Origin: a virus
IMG/VR virus record: IMGVR_UViG_3300035661_000038
Span: 17,956-81,955 of that record
DNA: 64,000 nucleotides
Direction: 5' to 3' (one strand)
A model generated the notes under the pieces. That model was given only the letters and a program-made list of their open reading frames with translations. It was not told the origin of the DNA and made no database searches. Every line of letters begins with the position of its first letter. Positions within the stretch are counted from its first letter, which is position 1. The position numbers and the translations under genes are program-made. Shown piece after piece: positions 25,058 through 33,149 of the stretch.

Positions 25058-25804
25058 TCACGCGGGATCGGCGATGAAGCTCGCGTTGAGAGCGGCCACA
25101 ATTGACTCTGCACGTGAGCCTTCCGCGGGACCGCTGCTCTTCTGGAAGGCCATCGCGCGGAGCAACACCTTGAGTTGATCGAGCGAGCCGAAGAACACGT
25201 CGTGGTCGACGCGAGGGCTCGTGATGCCCGGCACGCTGCACCCGTTGTCGCCTGCGTACTGCCACCCGATTGCGCTCGACCACGCGCGAGGGATCGTCGG
25301 CCGGCGCACACCGTAGTGCGCGACGATGAGCGGGCGCGTCGCGATCGCGAGCTCGCGCGCGGGCGCCCACCGATCGGCGAACCCGGGACCCGTGTAGACG
25401 AAGAACTGCGTCTGAAAAAGCCGCTCTCCCTCGTCGAGGAACGCCGCGAGTTCTTCGGGCTCGTGGCCGCCACCGGCCACCTCCCAATCGACCATCGGCG
25501 CGAGGTCGAGCCCCGGGCGGAAGTCCTTGCAGCGGTCGCGGAGGATGCGCGCCTGCGTGCGCGGATCCACGCCGCCGTGGATCGCGTGGTACGGACCCGC
25601 GAAGAAGTCCGCCGCGCGCGCGTTCGCCCAATTCTCGACCCAGCGTTCGTCCGCCGTCGACCAGTCGCTCTCGCCCTCGCGAATCCAACCGAACGCGATC
25701 GCTGCCGCGGCAACGGCGTGCCAATCGATCGGTCCCTGGAATTTCGAAATGTCGATTCCTTCGAGGCCAGGGATGGGCGAGGTGGGAACGCAAACGGCGG
25801 TCAT
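25058..25804 (-). CDS. GH25-type lysozyme (endolysin)
   Basis: 248 residues. GLEGIDISKFQGPIDW at the N-terminus, LAPMVDWEV near 105 and IGWQYAGDNGCSVPGI...VDHDVF near the C-terminus are the characteristic Asp/Glu and Trp blocks of glycoside hydrolase 25 muramidases. It should cleave the MurNAc-GlcNAc bond at lysis. No signal peptide is visible, so export would need a holin or other route; I find no certain holin. TAGCCT lies 7 nt before ATG 25804 and no Shine-Dalgarno is present. Confidence 0.8.
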   Translation of the reverse strand: MTAVCVPTSPIPGLEGIDISKFQGPIDWHAVAAAAIAFGWIREGESDWSTADERWVENWANARAADFFAGPYHAIHGGVDPRTQARILRDRCKDFRPGLDLAPMVDWEVAGGGHEPEELAAFLDEGERLFQTQFFVYTGPGFADRWAPARELAIATRPLIVAHYGVRRPTIPRAWSSAIGWQYAGDNGCSVPGITSPRVDHDVFFGSLDQLKVLLRAMAFQKSSGPAEGSRAESIVAALNASFIADPA

Positions 25805-25811
25805 GCGCCCA

Positions 25812-25817
25812 AGGCTA
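25812..25817 (-). promoter_or_regulatory. Late promoter -10 candidate (TAGCCT)
   Basis: Seven nt before the ATG of the lysozyme gene, with no Shine-Dalgarno between. Confidence 0.45.
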
Positions 25818-25828
25818 CCGCGGAACGG

Positions 25829-25867
25829 CGAAACCCCTACCCCTACAAGACCGGAGAAGGGGTTTCG
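25829..25867 (-). terminator. Hairpin between lipoprotein and lysozyme genes
   Basis: CGAAACCCC pairs with GGGGTTTCG around a 21-nt loop, 33 nt past the lipoprotein gene. It would separate that gene from the lysozyme promoter. Confidence 0.5.
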
Positions 25868-25900
25868 TCGTCGCCAATCACCGGCGCAGCGCTCGCAATC

Positions 25901-26194
25901 CTAGCGCGCCGCGCAGCGCACGTTCGGGCACGCGCGAATCGCCGCCACCGTCGTCGCGTCCGCGATGCACCGCGCATCGAACGCGAGCCGCGGATCCTTG
26001 CGACCGAGCACCGCTTCGCACGTATCCCCGCCCGGCGCAGGATCGCCCTCGGGACAGTCGTGGATGCGGAGGTTGAAGCACGCCAGCGCCTCAACCTCCG
26101 CATCCACCGCCGGCGTCACCGGACCTCGCGGCGTCGGGCGCGAGCAACACGCCCCGACCACCGCCACGACTCCAACCGCGAGCGCGCGGATCAC
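25901..26194 (-). CDS. Lipoprotein, spanin-like candidate
   Basis: 97 residues from GTG 26194, which overlaps the protease stop by 4 nt. The N-terminus VIRALAVGVVAVVGACC contains a lipobox (VGAC), so the mature protein would be lipidated at Cys 16. The rest has eight more Cys, suggesting disulfide bonds. Position in the lysis cassette makes an outer-membrane spanin possible, but it lacks the Pro-rich profile usual for o-spanins. Confidence 0.55.
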   Translation of the reverse strand: MIRALAVGVVAVVGACCSRPTPRGPVTPAVDAEVEALACFNLRIHDCPEGDPAPGGDTCEAVLGRKDPRLAFDARCIADATTVAAIRACPNVRCAAR

Positions 26195-27111
26195 GCTGAC
26201 ACCTCCGGAATCACCGTCGCGGCGCTCTTGTCCTCCGCGATCTTGCGCTTCGGCGCCTCAGGCTTCGGCCCCACCGTCACCGCGTAGAGGTCACTCGTGC
26301 GCGGGTCGCAGAGCAGTGCCTTGCGGAACGTGAACCGCCCAAGCCCCTTGCCCCAGTCCTCCCACGGGCTGATGCCCTCGAAGACGATCTCTCCCGTCGC
26401 CGGATCGGTCTCGTACGCGAGGATGATGACCGCGTGGTTGCACGGCACGCGCGGATCAGGTTCGGGGCCGACGTCGCCCGAGCCGTCGTAGTTCTGGAAC
26501 ACGTTGCCCACCGCGATTGCGAACAGCACCGGGTAGCCTTGCGAGATCGCGTGGCACACCTCGGTCACCCGGTGGTCACCGTCACTCGTGATCTCATAAA
26601 CGCCGGTCAGACGAAACGCCGTCGCGTCCTTGACCGCCTGGAGATCGGGCTCGTCGTTGATGTGATTGTCGAGCGCATCCGCGTCCGACGGCAGATCGGC
26701 TTCGAGGCACACACCCCATTCAGCCGCCGCAGCGAATCCATCACTCGGGCTGCACCCGTCGTCGGTGAGCGGCGTGTTCGCGTCGCCGCGTGCCCAGCAT
26801 CGCGCGAAGTCGTAGCAGCCGCGCGCCGAGTGCTCAGGCGGGTTGTGCACACCCATCACCGCGAGGCGCGTGTCGATCGCACGCCACAACGCGAAGCCGA
26901 CACAGCTCGATGTGGCGCGCTGACTCTTGAACGGCGGCGTCGCGGGCATCAGCGACCAGCTCAGGGGGAGTCGCACCGGCGCGCCGAGCAGATGCTTGGC
27001 ACTCTGGTGCTTCGCCTTCTGCGCGGGCGTGTCGGGCTTGTACCCGAGGGCACGCGCGGGCGGCGGGATGATGGTCGTGGGCGCGGGCGGCGGATCGGTC
27101 GGTTCGCTCAT
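26191..27111 (-). CDS. Papain-like (C1) cysteine protease
   Basis: 306 residues. QRATSSCVGFALWRAID (about 65-80) matches the papain active-site block with the oxyanion Gln and catalytic Cys; CNHAVIILAYETD (about 225) supplies the catalytic His in the usual [GN]HAV context; SPWEDWGKGLGRFTF (about 255) corresponds to the N-S-W-G block, though with Ser in place of Asn. There is no signal peptide; the N-terminus is Pro-rich. It is the first gene of the lytic/secreted cassette. It may mature virion proteins or attack host proteins. Confidence 0.65.
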   Translation of the reverse strand: MSEPTDPPPAPTTIIPPPARALGYKPDTPAQKAKHQSAKHLLGAPVRLPLSWSLMPATPPFKSQRATSSCVGFALWRAIDTRLAVMGVHNPPEHSARGCYDFARCWARGDANTPLTDDGCSPSDGFAAAAEWGVCLEADLPSDADALDNHINDEPDLQAVKDATAFRLTGVYEITSDGDHRVTEVCHAISQGYPVLFAIAVGNVFQNYDGSGDVGPEPDPRVPCNHAVIILAYETDPATGEIVFEGISPWEDWGKGLGRFTFRKALLCDPRTSDLYAVTVGPKPEAPKRKIAEDKSAATVIPEVSA

Positions 27112-27118
27112 GCACCCG

Positions 27119-27124
27119 AGGCTA
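27119..27124 (-). promoter_or_regulatory. Late promoter -10 candidate (TAGCCT)
   Basis: Seven nt before the protease ATG; no Shine-Dalgarno sequence between. Confidence 0.45.
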
Positions 27125-27144
27125 TCGTGCGCGCATCGAGCACG

Positions 27145-27522
27145 TCACGACACCGCGCGCGTGATGTCTGAGGTCGGGTCGATCAAGATCGTGCCGCTGT
27201 CGATCGTCGACACCACCCCCGTCGCGTCCATCGCCTGCACGTCGTAGAGCAGCTTGGTCGGCGTGTCGGGGAAGAGCCGCGTCTTGCTCGCGGGCATCGT
27301 CACCGTCAGCGCGCCCAGGTTCACGTCGGTCACGACGATTCCACCCGAGCCGTCGCCTGTCTTCGCCGCGAACACCGCGTACTCGTCCGGGTCGCTCGCG
27401 AACCGCTTCACCGTGAACCAGAACGTCCACCCTGGCACCGGCATCACCGCGCCCGTGATCGAGTCGCGCACGACGAGCTTGATGACCAACGTGTCGCCGC
27501 GCGTCATCGTCTGCACACTCAT
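27145..27522 (-). CDS. BppU-like baseplate/fibre adaptor
   Basis: 125 residues from ATG 27522. The start MSVQTMTRGDTLVIKLVVRD, then GWTFWFTVKR, resembles the N-terminal domain of siphophage upper baseplate proteins (BppU family), which attach receptor-binding proteins. It overlaps the stop of the repeat fibre gene by 4 nt, fitting an adaptor role in the fibre complex. Confidence 0.5.
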   Translation of the reverse strand: MSVQTMTRGDTLVIKLVVRDSITGAVMPVPGWTFWFTVKRFASDPDEYAVFAAKTGDGSGGIVVTDVNLGALTVTMPASKTRLFPDTPTKLLYDVQAMDATGVVSTIDSGTILIDPTSDITRAVS

Positions 27523-29108
27523 CTCGGATCTCCTCGAGGCTTGCTCGTCGAGACGACCACCGCGATCGGAGCCGTCGACTTCACCACCGTAGCAGCCGGA
27601 TGGGACGCGACGCCTTCGAGGCACGGTTGGGCGATCGGAGCCGTCGACTTCACTACCGTAGCAGCCGGATGGGACGCGTTTGCGGGCGCGACGCCTTCAA
27701 GGCGCGATTGTGCGACGGCGACACCCACCGACGTTGACGTGATCGGGAAGAGCACCGCCCCGACGCCCCCGACACGCGCGAGCCCCGAGCTCGTACCAAT
27801 GCCGATGAACGCAGCGATGCCAGCACCTCCGACCGTCGCCGCGCCCGAGCTCGTGCCAATGCCGATGTACGCAGCGATGCCGACGCCCCCGACCGACGCC
27901 GCGCCCGAGCTCGTACCCGTAGCGATTCGGATCTGGACAGCAATACCCGAGACCGTGGCTGCGCCCGCGCTCGCGGCAGTTGCGAGTGCGGTCGCCGCAC
28001 CCGTGCCCGCCACCGTAGCGGCCCCGCCGACAACTCCGATTCCGGTGAACCGACTAGCACCCGTTCCGGCGACGCTCGCCGCTCCTACGACCGCCCCGGT
28101 GCCTATCGCGAGCGCAACGCCGGTGCCCACTACCGTGCCCACGCCCACCGAGACGCCGAGCCCGGTGAAGGTCAACGAGCCCGTGCCCGCTACCGTGCCC
28201 GCACCCGACGAGACACCGAACCCGGCGAAGGTCGACGAGCCCGTGCCCGCTACCGTGCCCGCACCCGACGAGACACCGGTACCTATCGCGAGCGCAACGC
28301 TCGTGCCTGCTACCGACGCCGTACCCGACGAGACACCGGTACCTATCGCGAGCGCAACGCTCGTGCCTGCTACCGACGCCGTGCCCGACGAGACACCGAA
28401 CCCGGCGAAGGTCGACGAGCCCGTGCCAATGACGCTCGCCGCGCCTGTCACCGCGCCCGTAGCCGTCCAGGTGGCGGCCCCGACGCCAGAGACCAACGCG
28501 CTACTCGACGCTGCGCCCGTAGCCGTCCAAGTAGCCGCGCCGACGCCGGTGACCGCGGCGGCACCCAAACTCGAACCTGTCGCGATCGCGAGCGGCGCGC
28601 CGACGCCGGTAACCGCGGCAGCACCCGAGCTCGAACCCATCACGGTCGCGAGCGGTGCACCCGTACCCGAGACCGCGGCAGCACCCGAGCTCGAACCTGT
28701 CGCGATCGCGTTCGCGACGCCGGTGCCCGAGACCGCAGCGACACCTGAACTCGAACCTGTCGCGATCGCGAGCGGCGCGCCGATGCCCGAAACCGCAACG
28801 GCACCCGAGCTCGAACCTGTCGCGATCGCGATCGCGACGCCGGTGCCCGCGACGCTCGCCGCACCAACACTCGCGCCAGTGCCGATCACAAGCGCAACGC
28901 CGGTGCCCGAAACCGCGACCGCACCCGAGCTCGAACCTGTCGCGATCGCGATCGGCGCGCCGATGCCCGAGACGCTCGCCGCACCGACGCTCGCGCCAGT
29001 GCCGATCACAAGCGCAACGCCGGTGCCCGCGACGCTCGCCGCACCGACGCTCGCGCCGGTGCTAGTAACGACGCTCGCGCCGCTGAGCAGTGCGAGCAGA
29101 AGAGACAT
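27519..29108 (-). CDS. Repeat-built tail fibre protein
   Basis: 529 residues, of which about 10-460 are roughly thirty tandem 14-residue repeats of the form G(T/S)G.S.GAA.V.G.G (for example GTGASVGAASVAGTGVA), seen in the DNA as 42-bp repeats. The regular Gly/Ser/Thr/Ala/Val periodicity predicts an elongated beta-solenoid or fibrous shaft. The C-terminus repeats a 16-residue unit (HPAATVVKSTAPIA) twice. The plus-strand frame opposite is a mirror artefact; direction and overlaps favour the minus strand. Confidence 0.65.
   Translation of the reverse strand: MSLLLALLSGASVVTSTGASVGAASVAGTGVALVIGTGASVGAASVSGIGAPIAIATGSSSGAVAVSGTGVALVIGTGASVGAASVAGTGVAIAIATGSSSGAVAVSGIGAPLAIATGSSSGVAAVSGTGVANAIATGSSSGAAAVSGTGAPLATVMGSSSGAAAVTGVGAPLAIATGSSLGAAAVTGVGAATWTATGAASSSALVSGVGAATWTATGAVTGAASVIGTGSSTFAGFGVSSGTASVAGTSVALAIGTGVSSGTASVAGTSVALAIGTGVSSGAGTVAGTGSSTFAGFGVSSGAGTVAGTGSLTFTGLGVSVGVGTVVGTGVALAIGTGAVVGAASVAGTGASRFTGIGVVGGAATVAGTGAATALATAASAGAATVSGIAVQIRIATGTSSGAASVGGVGIAAYIGIGTSSGAATVGGAGIAAFIGIGTSSGLARVGGVGAVLFPITSTSVGVAVAQSRLEGVAPANASHPAATVVKSTAPIAQPCLEGVASHPAATVVKSTAPIAVVVSTSKPRGDPR
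27560..27680 (-). repeat. Duplicated unit at the fibre gene 3' end
   Basis: A block of about 45 bp (starting GCGATCGGAGCCGTCGACTT on the plus strand) occurs twice, near 27569 and near 27629, with one base difference. It encodes the repeated HPAATVVKSTAPIA unit. Confidence 0.7.
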
Positions 29109-29116
29109 CGATCAGC

Positions 29117-30556
29117 TCACTCCCAGTAGCCGGTGAACGAAACCAAGAACGTAATGACGCCCGAGCTCGTGGCAGTACCGAGGTTCTTGAGCACCGTCTG
29201 GATGAACTCGCCGGGCTGCACAACGATCGGCGCCGCCGAAAAGTCCGCGATCACCGATCGATCGTCACGAACGCCAACCGCGGCAGAGGCCGCGAACACC
29301 TGAATCCCAAGCGGCACACGACGCGGCGCCTTCGTCGTCACGGTCTCCGTGGTTGCGAGCGAAACAGCGGTGTGCCCGAATGCAAGCGACCACGCGGCGA
29401 TGACGGGGCCGCCCGCAAGCACCGTGGTCACCGCGCCTTCGATCTTGACCCCGGTGATGTAGAGCGACTTGCCGGGGATGGTCGCGGTGCCTGCGGGCAC
29501 CTGGTAGCTGCTGATGATCCCATCGGTGCCGGCCGCGAGCGTCGGCTGAAGCGAAAACTGCCCGCCGAGTCCCGAGCCAAGCGCGGCGGTCGTGTTCGAC
29601 GCCGCTGCACCAGTACCCGCGGCAAGGTTGTTCGTGTAGAGCGCCGTCGAGCCCATCGTGCCGCCCGTCGGCCCCTGGCAGCTCATGTCGCCGCAGCCGA
29701 CCGCCTGGTGACCCCACGGCTTGTTCGTCGCGATGTCGCCAAGCGACACGTCGACGAGCCCGACCTTCATCACCTGCGCCGCGCTCGTGGCGCCCGTGTT
29801 GTACGTACGCAGCAAGATCGGCAACGACTGCACCGCCATCACAGCACCAGCCGCGGCCACTCGCGGGACGATGCCGACGAGCACGTTATCGATCCAGAAC
29901 GTCACGTCGTCATCGCTAATCCCGACGATAAAGTGCCGGGTAGTATTGGTCCCGACGAGAGACGCCGCCGAGAGCGCGGGCGTCACCTGCTCGACGCCCG
30001 CCGAGTCGATGTAGACGCCCTTGAACGAGCCATCGGCGAAGTAGCGGAAAAACGCACCTGCCGTCGGTGCAGTCGTGCCGGTGGCGATGCCGAAACCCCA
30101 CTCACTCACGTTGTTCGCTTGTGGGAGCTGGGCGAACTGCAACGTGCACTCGAACCACAGCACGCTCGTGCCCTTGAAGGTGAAGCTGCGATAACTCGAC
30201 ACGCGCGCGACGGCGCCAGACGCGGTAGACGCGCCTGCGTTCAACGTGAGCAGCCCACCCGCCACGGTGACGGTCGCGGTCGTGGCGGGAGCCGTCCAGA
30301 TCGCCGAATTCAGCGCCGTGCCGGGAAAAAGCTCTGTGAAGAGCACCGTGTCGATGCTCACGCGAAGGCGGAAGTCCTTCGAGGCTTCGAGTGCGCGCAC
30401 GAGGCGCGTGGCCGTGGCGGTGCCGGCATCGACCTCGGATGCGAGCGACGCAAACCCCGACTTGGTCTCATCCGAGTTGAGCGCGATCTCCAACTCGTGA
30501 TTCGCGTTGACTTCGGCGACGACGCCCCCGAGCCCCTGAATCGGAAGTCCAGCCAT
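29117..30556 (-). CDS. Tail fibre / receptor-binding protein candidate
   Basis: 479 residues, beta-rich. Residues about 75-260 look like a concanavalin/LamG-type lectin domain (TELFPGTALNSAIWT, WFECTLQFAQLP, GFGIATGT, FWIDNVLVGIVPR), followed by a Gly/Ala/Thr-rich region and a beta-sandwich-like end. Such domains bind cell-surface glycans. It stands upstream of the repeat fibre gene in the host-recognition cluster. Family assignment is tentative. Confidence 0.55.
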   Translation of the reverse strand: MAGLPIQGLGGVVAEVNANHELEIALNSDETKSGFASLASEVDAGTATATRLVRALEASKDFRLRVSIDTVLFTELFPGTALNSAIWTAPATTATVTVAGGLLTLNAGASTASGAVARVSSYRSFTFKGTSVLWFECTLQFAQLPQANNVSEWGFGIATGTTAPTAGAFFRYFADGSFKGVYIDSAGVEQVTPALSAASLVGTNTTRHFIVGISDDDVTFWIDNVLVGIVPRVAAAGAVMAVQSLPILLRTYNTGATSAAQVMKVGLVDVSLGDIATNKPWGHQAVGCGDMSCQGPTGGTMGSTALYTNNLAAGTGAAASNTTAALGSGLGGQFSLQPTLAAGTDGIISSYQVPAGTATIPGKSLYITGVKIEGAVTTVLAGGPVIAAWSLAFGHTAVSLATTETVTTKAPRRVPLGIQVFAASAAVGVRDDRSVIADFSAAPIVVQPGEFIQTVLKNLGTATSSGVITFLVSFTGYWE

Positions 30557-30835
30557 TCAGTTCCACACCCACCGGACAGTCCACTGCCCAGTGAGGCTCC
30601 AATCGGAAGTTGCGTAGATGGTGAAACCCGTGCCCGCGACGATTTGCCCGACGCGCACGATGATGGGCACGATGCGGTGCTCCACCTCGTTGTGATCGGC
30701 GGAAGTCTCTGCCATGAGCCACGCCTCCGCGACGGAGCTAGCCGAGATGCCCGCCTGGCCCGTGACCACAACCGAAGCCACGGGACTACCCGGCGCAGCG
30801 CCGAAGTCGAGCGTCGCAGTGCCAGTAGCACCCAT
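30557..30835 (-). CDS. Small tail-associated protein
   Basis: 92 residues, beta-rich, beginning MGATGTATLDFGAAPGSPVA and ending QWTVRWVWN. This type of short immunoglobulin-like protein is often found beside phage fibre genes. It abuts the lectin-like gene with no gap. Confidence 0.5.
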   Translation of the reverse strand: MGATGTATLDFGAAPGSPVASVVVTGQAGISASSVAEAWLMAETSADHNEVEHRIVPIIVRVGQIVAGTGFTIYATSDWSLTGQWTVRWVWN

Positions 30836-30836
30836 G

Positions 30837-31274
30837 TCAGGTCTCCGTCACCGACGACGCGGCTGCGATCTGCGGCGTGACGCCGTTCGTGATCACGATG
30901 TTCGGAGTCAGCGTGCCTGAGTAGAGGATCTCACCCGCACCGCTCGCGAGCGAGCCGATCGAAAAGTGCGTCGCCGTCACGGAACCACCCGTGCACGCGG
31001 CGAACGTCACCGCCGAGACGAAGGTCACGACGTTGGACGCGACGTTGAAGCCGGCCGCCGAGCGCGCAACCGCGACGCGCGCGTAGCCACCGGCATACGC
31101 GACTTCGTTGGTCGACTGGTCGCCAGCGCTCGGGTCGGCCGTGTGCAACGCCACGTAGAGCGAGCCCGCCGTGCTCGATGGCTGTAGCCCGCCCGCGTTG
31201 CCAATATTCGCGATCGCCGTGTTCTGAAAAATCAGCTTGAGCAAGTCGTTGTCGAACGTCGTTCCCTTCGGCAT
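30837..31274 (-). CDS. Phage tail fibre protein (conserved small family)
   Basis: 145 residues from ATG 31274. FDNDLLKLIFQNTAIANIG, LYVALHTADP and GGYARVAVARSAAGF, then THFSIG and GAGEILYSGTLTP, are blocks I recognise from a widespread family of short phage tail proteins of about 130-150 residues encoded beside fibre genes. Start has TAGCCT at 7 nt and no Shine-Dalgarno. Confidence 0.65.
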   Translation of the reverse strand: MPKGTTFDNDLLKLIFQNTAIANIGNAGGLQPSSTAGSLYVALHTADPSAGDQSTNEVAYAGGYARVAVARSAAGFNVASNVVTFVSAVTFAACTGGSVTATHFSIGSLASGAGEILYSGTLTPNIVITNGVTPQIAAASSVTET

Positions 31275-31281
31275 GTCCACG

Positions 31282-31287
31282 AGGCTA
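31282..31287 (-). promoter_or_regulatory. Late promoter -10 candidate (TAGCCT)
   Basis: Seven nt before ATG 31274. TTGTGT lies 16 nt further upstream and could serve as a -35 element, the only member of the set with an obvious one. Confidence 0.5.
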
Positions 31288-31363
31288 CGCGGGCCACCGC
31301 ACGACACAAGCGCTTAGCCCCGAGGCACCAGAAGGGATTCTGGCAACGCCATGATTCGCCGAG

Positions 31364-31747
31364 CTATCTGCGTGGGAGCATCCCGCGCAGCTCCTCGGGC
31401 GTGCCGCGCTCCAATCGCTTCGAAAGCGGCGCGAGCTCCCCCACACGCGGGCCGCGCGCTGAGATCGACTTCGACGTCTCGAGCTCGGGCATCGGGTACG
31501 CGATCGGCTCCTTGTCGGCGAGCATAAGCAGCGCCACCTCCGCGCGCGTCGCGTTGCGCGTCGCGGTCGCGAGCTTCTTGCGCGCAAGCTCGCGCGCCGG
31601 CGACTGCTGCGGGCTCTTCTCGTAGCGGCGCCGCGCCTTGCGCAGCTTCGCCGACCACACCTGGTACGCGCGGATCGCCTCCGCGAGCTCGCGTGAGATC
31701 ACCGCGAACGAATCCGCCTCCACCGTCGCGCCCACGAGCCCCTTCAC
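31364..31747 (-). CDS. Hypothetical basic protein
   Basis: 127 residues from GTG 31747, whose GTGA overlaps the upstream stop. Strongly basic and helical (KLRKARRRYEKSPQQSPARE). Possibly nucleic-acid binding. Family not recognised. Between its stop and 31274 no gene is visible. Confidence 0.55.
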   Translation of the reverse strand: MKGLVGATVEADSFAVISRELAEAIRAYQVWSAKLRKARRRYEKSPQQSPARELARKKLATATRNATRAEVALLMLADKEPIAYPMPELETSKSISARGPRVGELAPLSKRLERGTPEELRGMLPRR

Positions 31748-32103
31748 GCCGCACCCCCCGGTGCACTCATCCCCAACCGCGCGTCCCGCGTCGCCGCATC
31801 GCGCACGACCATCCGCGCCGCCTCGACGAGCAGCGCGTTCCAGCCCTTCGGGTCCTGAGCGCTGCGCGCGAGCGCGATCGCGTCGACGTAGACACGCGCC
31901 TCGATGGTGAACGTCTGCCCCTTCGGGTCGGGCGTGAACTCGATCGCGAGGTCGAGCGGGCTCTGCTGCGTCTTCGGGTCCTCGTGCCAGAGCGACCACG
32001 CGATCGTCATCGTCTCACCCGAGAGCAACCCGTGCGTCTTCGGCTCTTTGACTGCCGCGCGCACCCCACGATCGATCTCCAACGACGTTCCGATCTTCTT
32101 CAC
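31744..32103 (-). CDS. Hypothetical protein
   Basis: 119 residues from GTG 32103, overlapping its neighbours by 4 nt at both ends. Contains folded segments (TMTIAWSLWHEDPKT; GQTFTIEARVYVDAI). The coupling indicates joint expression with the flanking genes. No family recognised. Confidence 0.55.
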   Translation of the reverse strand: MKKIGTSLEIDRGVRAAVKEPKTHGLLSGETMTIAWSLWHEDPKTQQSPLDLAIEFTPDPKGQTFTIEARVYVDAIALARSAQDPKGWNALLVEAARMVVRDAATRDARLGMSAPGGAA

Positions 32104-32435
32104 GGCAACCTCCGCGGCGGCTTGAGCACCTTAGGTCCTAACCGCCAATCCTCGGTCAGTGCAAACGACCCCATAGCGAACCGCCGCTCTGCGTAGTTCT
32201 CCACCGGCCCGATATCGCCCGTCTTGCCGAGCCGCGCGAGCACCCCCTCCACCCATTGGCGCTGTCCCGCGGTGAGCACGCGACCGAGTACAATGCGGCC
32301 ACGGTGATGGTTAAGAGTGTTGATCTCGGCGGCATCGAGACGATCGGGATCGTCCAGCGCCAGATCGATCATCGCCCCGTCTCGCCGCCGCTGAGCGGCG
32401 GCGAGTTGCTCATCTGAAAGTCCAATGCGGCTCAT
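32100..32435 (-). CDS. Hypothetical protein
   Basis: 111 residues from ATG 32435, helical and charged (SDEQLAAAQRRRDGAMIDLA), ending in a basic Pro/Leu tail. TAGGCT lies 8 nt before the start. The short helical ENYAERRFA segment is the only distinctive block. No family recognised. Confidence 0.5.
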   Translation of the reverse strand: MSRIGLSDEQLAAAQRRRDGAMIDLALDDPDRLDAAEINTLNHHRGRIVLGRVLTAGQRQWVEGVLARLGKTGDIGPVENYAERRFAMGSFALTEDWRLGPKVLKPPRRLP

Positions 32436-32443
32436 GTCGGTCA

Positions 32444-32449
32444 AGCCTA
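32444..32449 (-). promoter_or_regulatory. Late promoter -10 candidate (TAGGCT)
   Basis: Eight nt before ATG 32435; no Shine-Dalgarno between. Confidence 0.4.
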
Positions 32450-32534
32450 GATGCCGCGCCCGCGCCGCGCACAAATCGATCAATCGACCCGGCCGCCGTC
32501 GACCCACTCTGCGCACACGTCGCCAACGAGGTAC

Positions 32535-32556
32535 GACCAAAAGGTGCCTTTTGGTC
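32535..32556. repeat. 22-bp palindrome, copy 6
   Basis: Core GGTGCC. One nt separates it from the TGA of the ParB-like gene (32558). Confidence 0.9.
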
Positions 32557-32557
32557 G

Positions 32558-32974
32558 TCAGCGCAGGTGTGCCCACCGTGCGAGCCCGCTTACCCCGTCG
32601 AGGTCGACGACACGCGCCGGCGCCGTCGTCTCACCGCGTTGGACGGCAGCCGCGAGGCGATGATGCCCGTCAAAGATCCGCAACTCCCCGTCCCGCCGAA
32701 ACACCGTTGGTAGGTCCACGAGCATCCCCCGCGCGTTGCGCTTGCCCTTAGCGACGTCGGGGGGGTCCTTCGCGAACCGCGCGACTTCCGCCGGGTCGAC
32801 GGTCGGCTGAGTCGCAACGAGCTCCGAGAGCGTCACACGCTCGACCGGCGCGCGCTCGACGAGCTTGTCGAACGCCGCCGTCGGCACCGAGAGGCGCGGG
32901 CGCGCGTCACGTACCGGCCACGGCACCGGCACGCCGTCGCCGCGGCGCATGTCGGGCTTCCTCTCGCCGGGCAT
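32558..32974 (-). CDS. ParB-like domain protein
   Basis: 138 residues from ATG 32974. MLVDLPTVFRRDGELRIFDG followed by HHRLAAAVQRGE near residues 95-125 is the D-G-H-H-R-L block of ParB/sulfiredoxin-fold proteins; phage members may be nucleases or nucleotide-binding regulators. The N-terminus is Arg/Pro-rich. TAAGCT lies 7 nt before the start. The window has a second ParB-like gene near 49 kb. Confidence 0.6.
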   Translation of the reverse strand: MPGERKPDMRRGDGVPVPWPVRDARPRLSVPTAAFDKLVERAPVERVTLSELVATQPTVDPAEVARFAKDPPDVAKGKRNARGMLVDLPTVFRRDGELRIFDGHHRLAAAVQRGETTAPARVVDLDGVSGLARWAHLR

Positions 32975-32981
32975 GCACGCG

Positions 32982-32987
32982 AGCTTA
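32982..32987 (-). promoter_or_regulatory. Late promoter -10 candidate (TAAGCT)
   Basis: Seven nt before ATG 32974; preceded by CGGTG like the promoters of the hub and chaperone genes. Confidence 0.45.
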
Positions 32988-33036
32988 CACCGAGCGGCAC
33001 GCGCACGAGGCACCCCGAGAAGCGCCGAAAACGACT

Positions 33037-33066
33037 CGACCCCGGCCCATGGTCGGACCGGGGTCG
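33037..33066. terminator. Bidirectional-looking terminator
   Basis: CGACCCCGG pairs with CCGGGGTCG around a 12-nt loop, with AAAA runs on both flanks (TTTT on either transcript side). Confidence 0.55.
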
Positions 33067-33086
33067 AAAACGCGCGAGCGAGGCGC

Positions 33087-33149
33087 CTAGCGGCTCTGCA
33101 CCGTCCAGTTGGTCACATCACACCAATCATCACGCGTGCGCATAGCCAT
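33087..33149 (-). CDS. Possible 20-residue peptide
   Basis: ATG 33149 opens a 20-codon frame (MAMRTRDDWCDVTNWTVQSR) overlapping the 3' end of the preceding gene in another frame. Composition looks protein-like, but the frame is short and AAGG is the only ribosome-site trace. Confidence 0.3.
   Translation of the reverse strand: MAMRTRDDWCDVTNWTVQSR

Noticed and set aside
27541-29136. Plus-strand repetitive frame rich in PVPATVAAP opposite the fibre gene
   Set aside because: The repeat makes both strands open. The minus frame has a proper start, a 4-nt overlap with the next gene and the direction of the operon.
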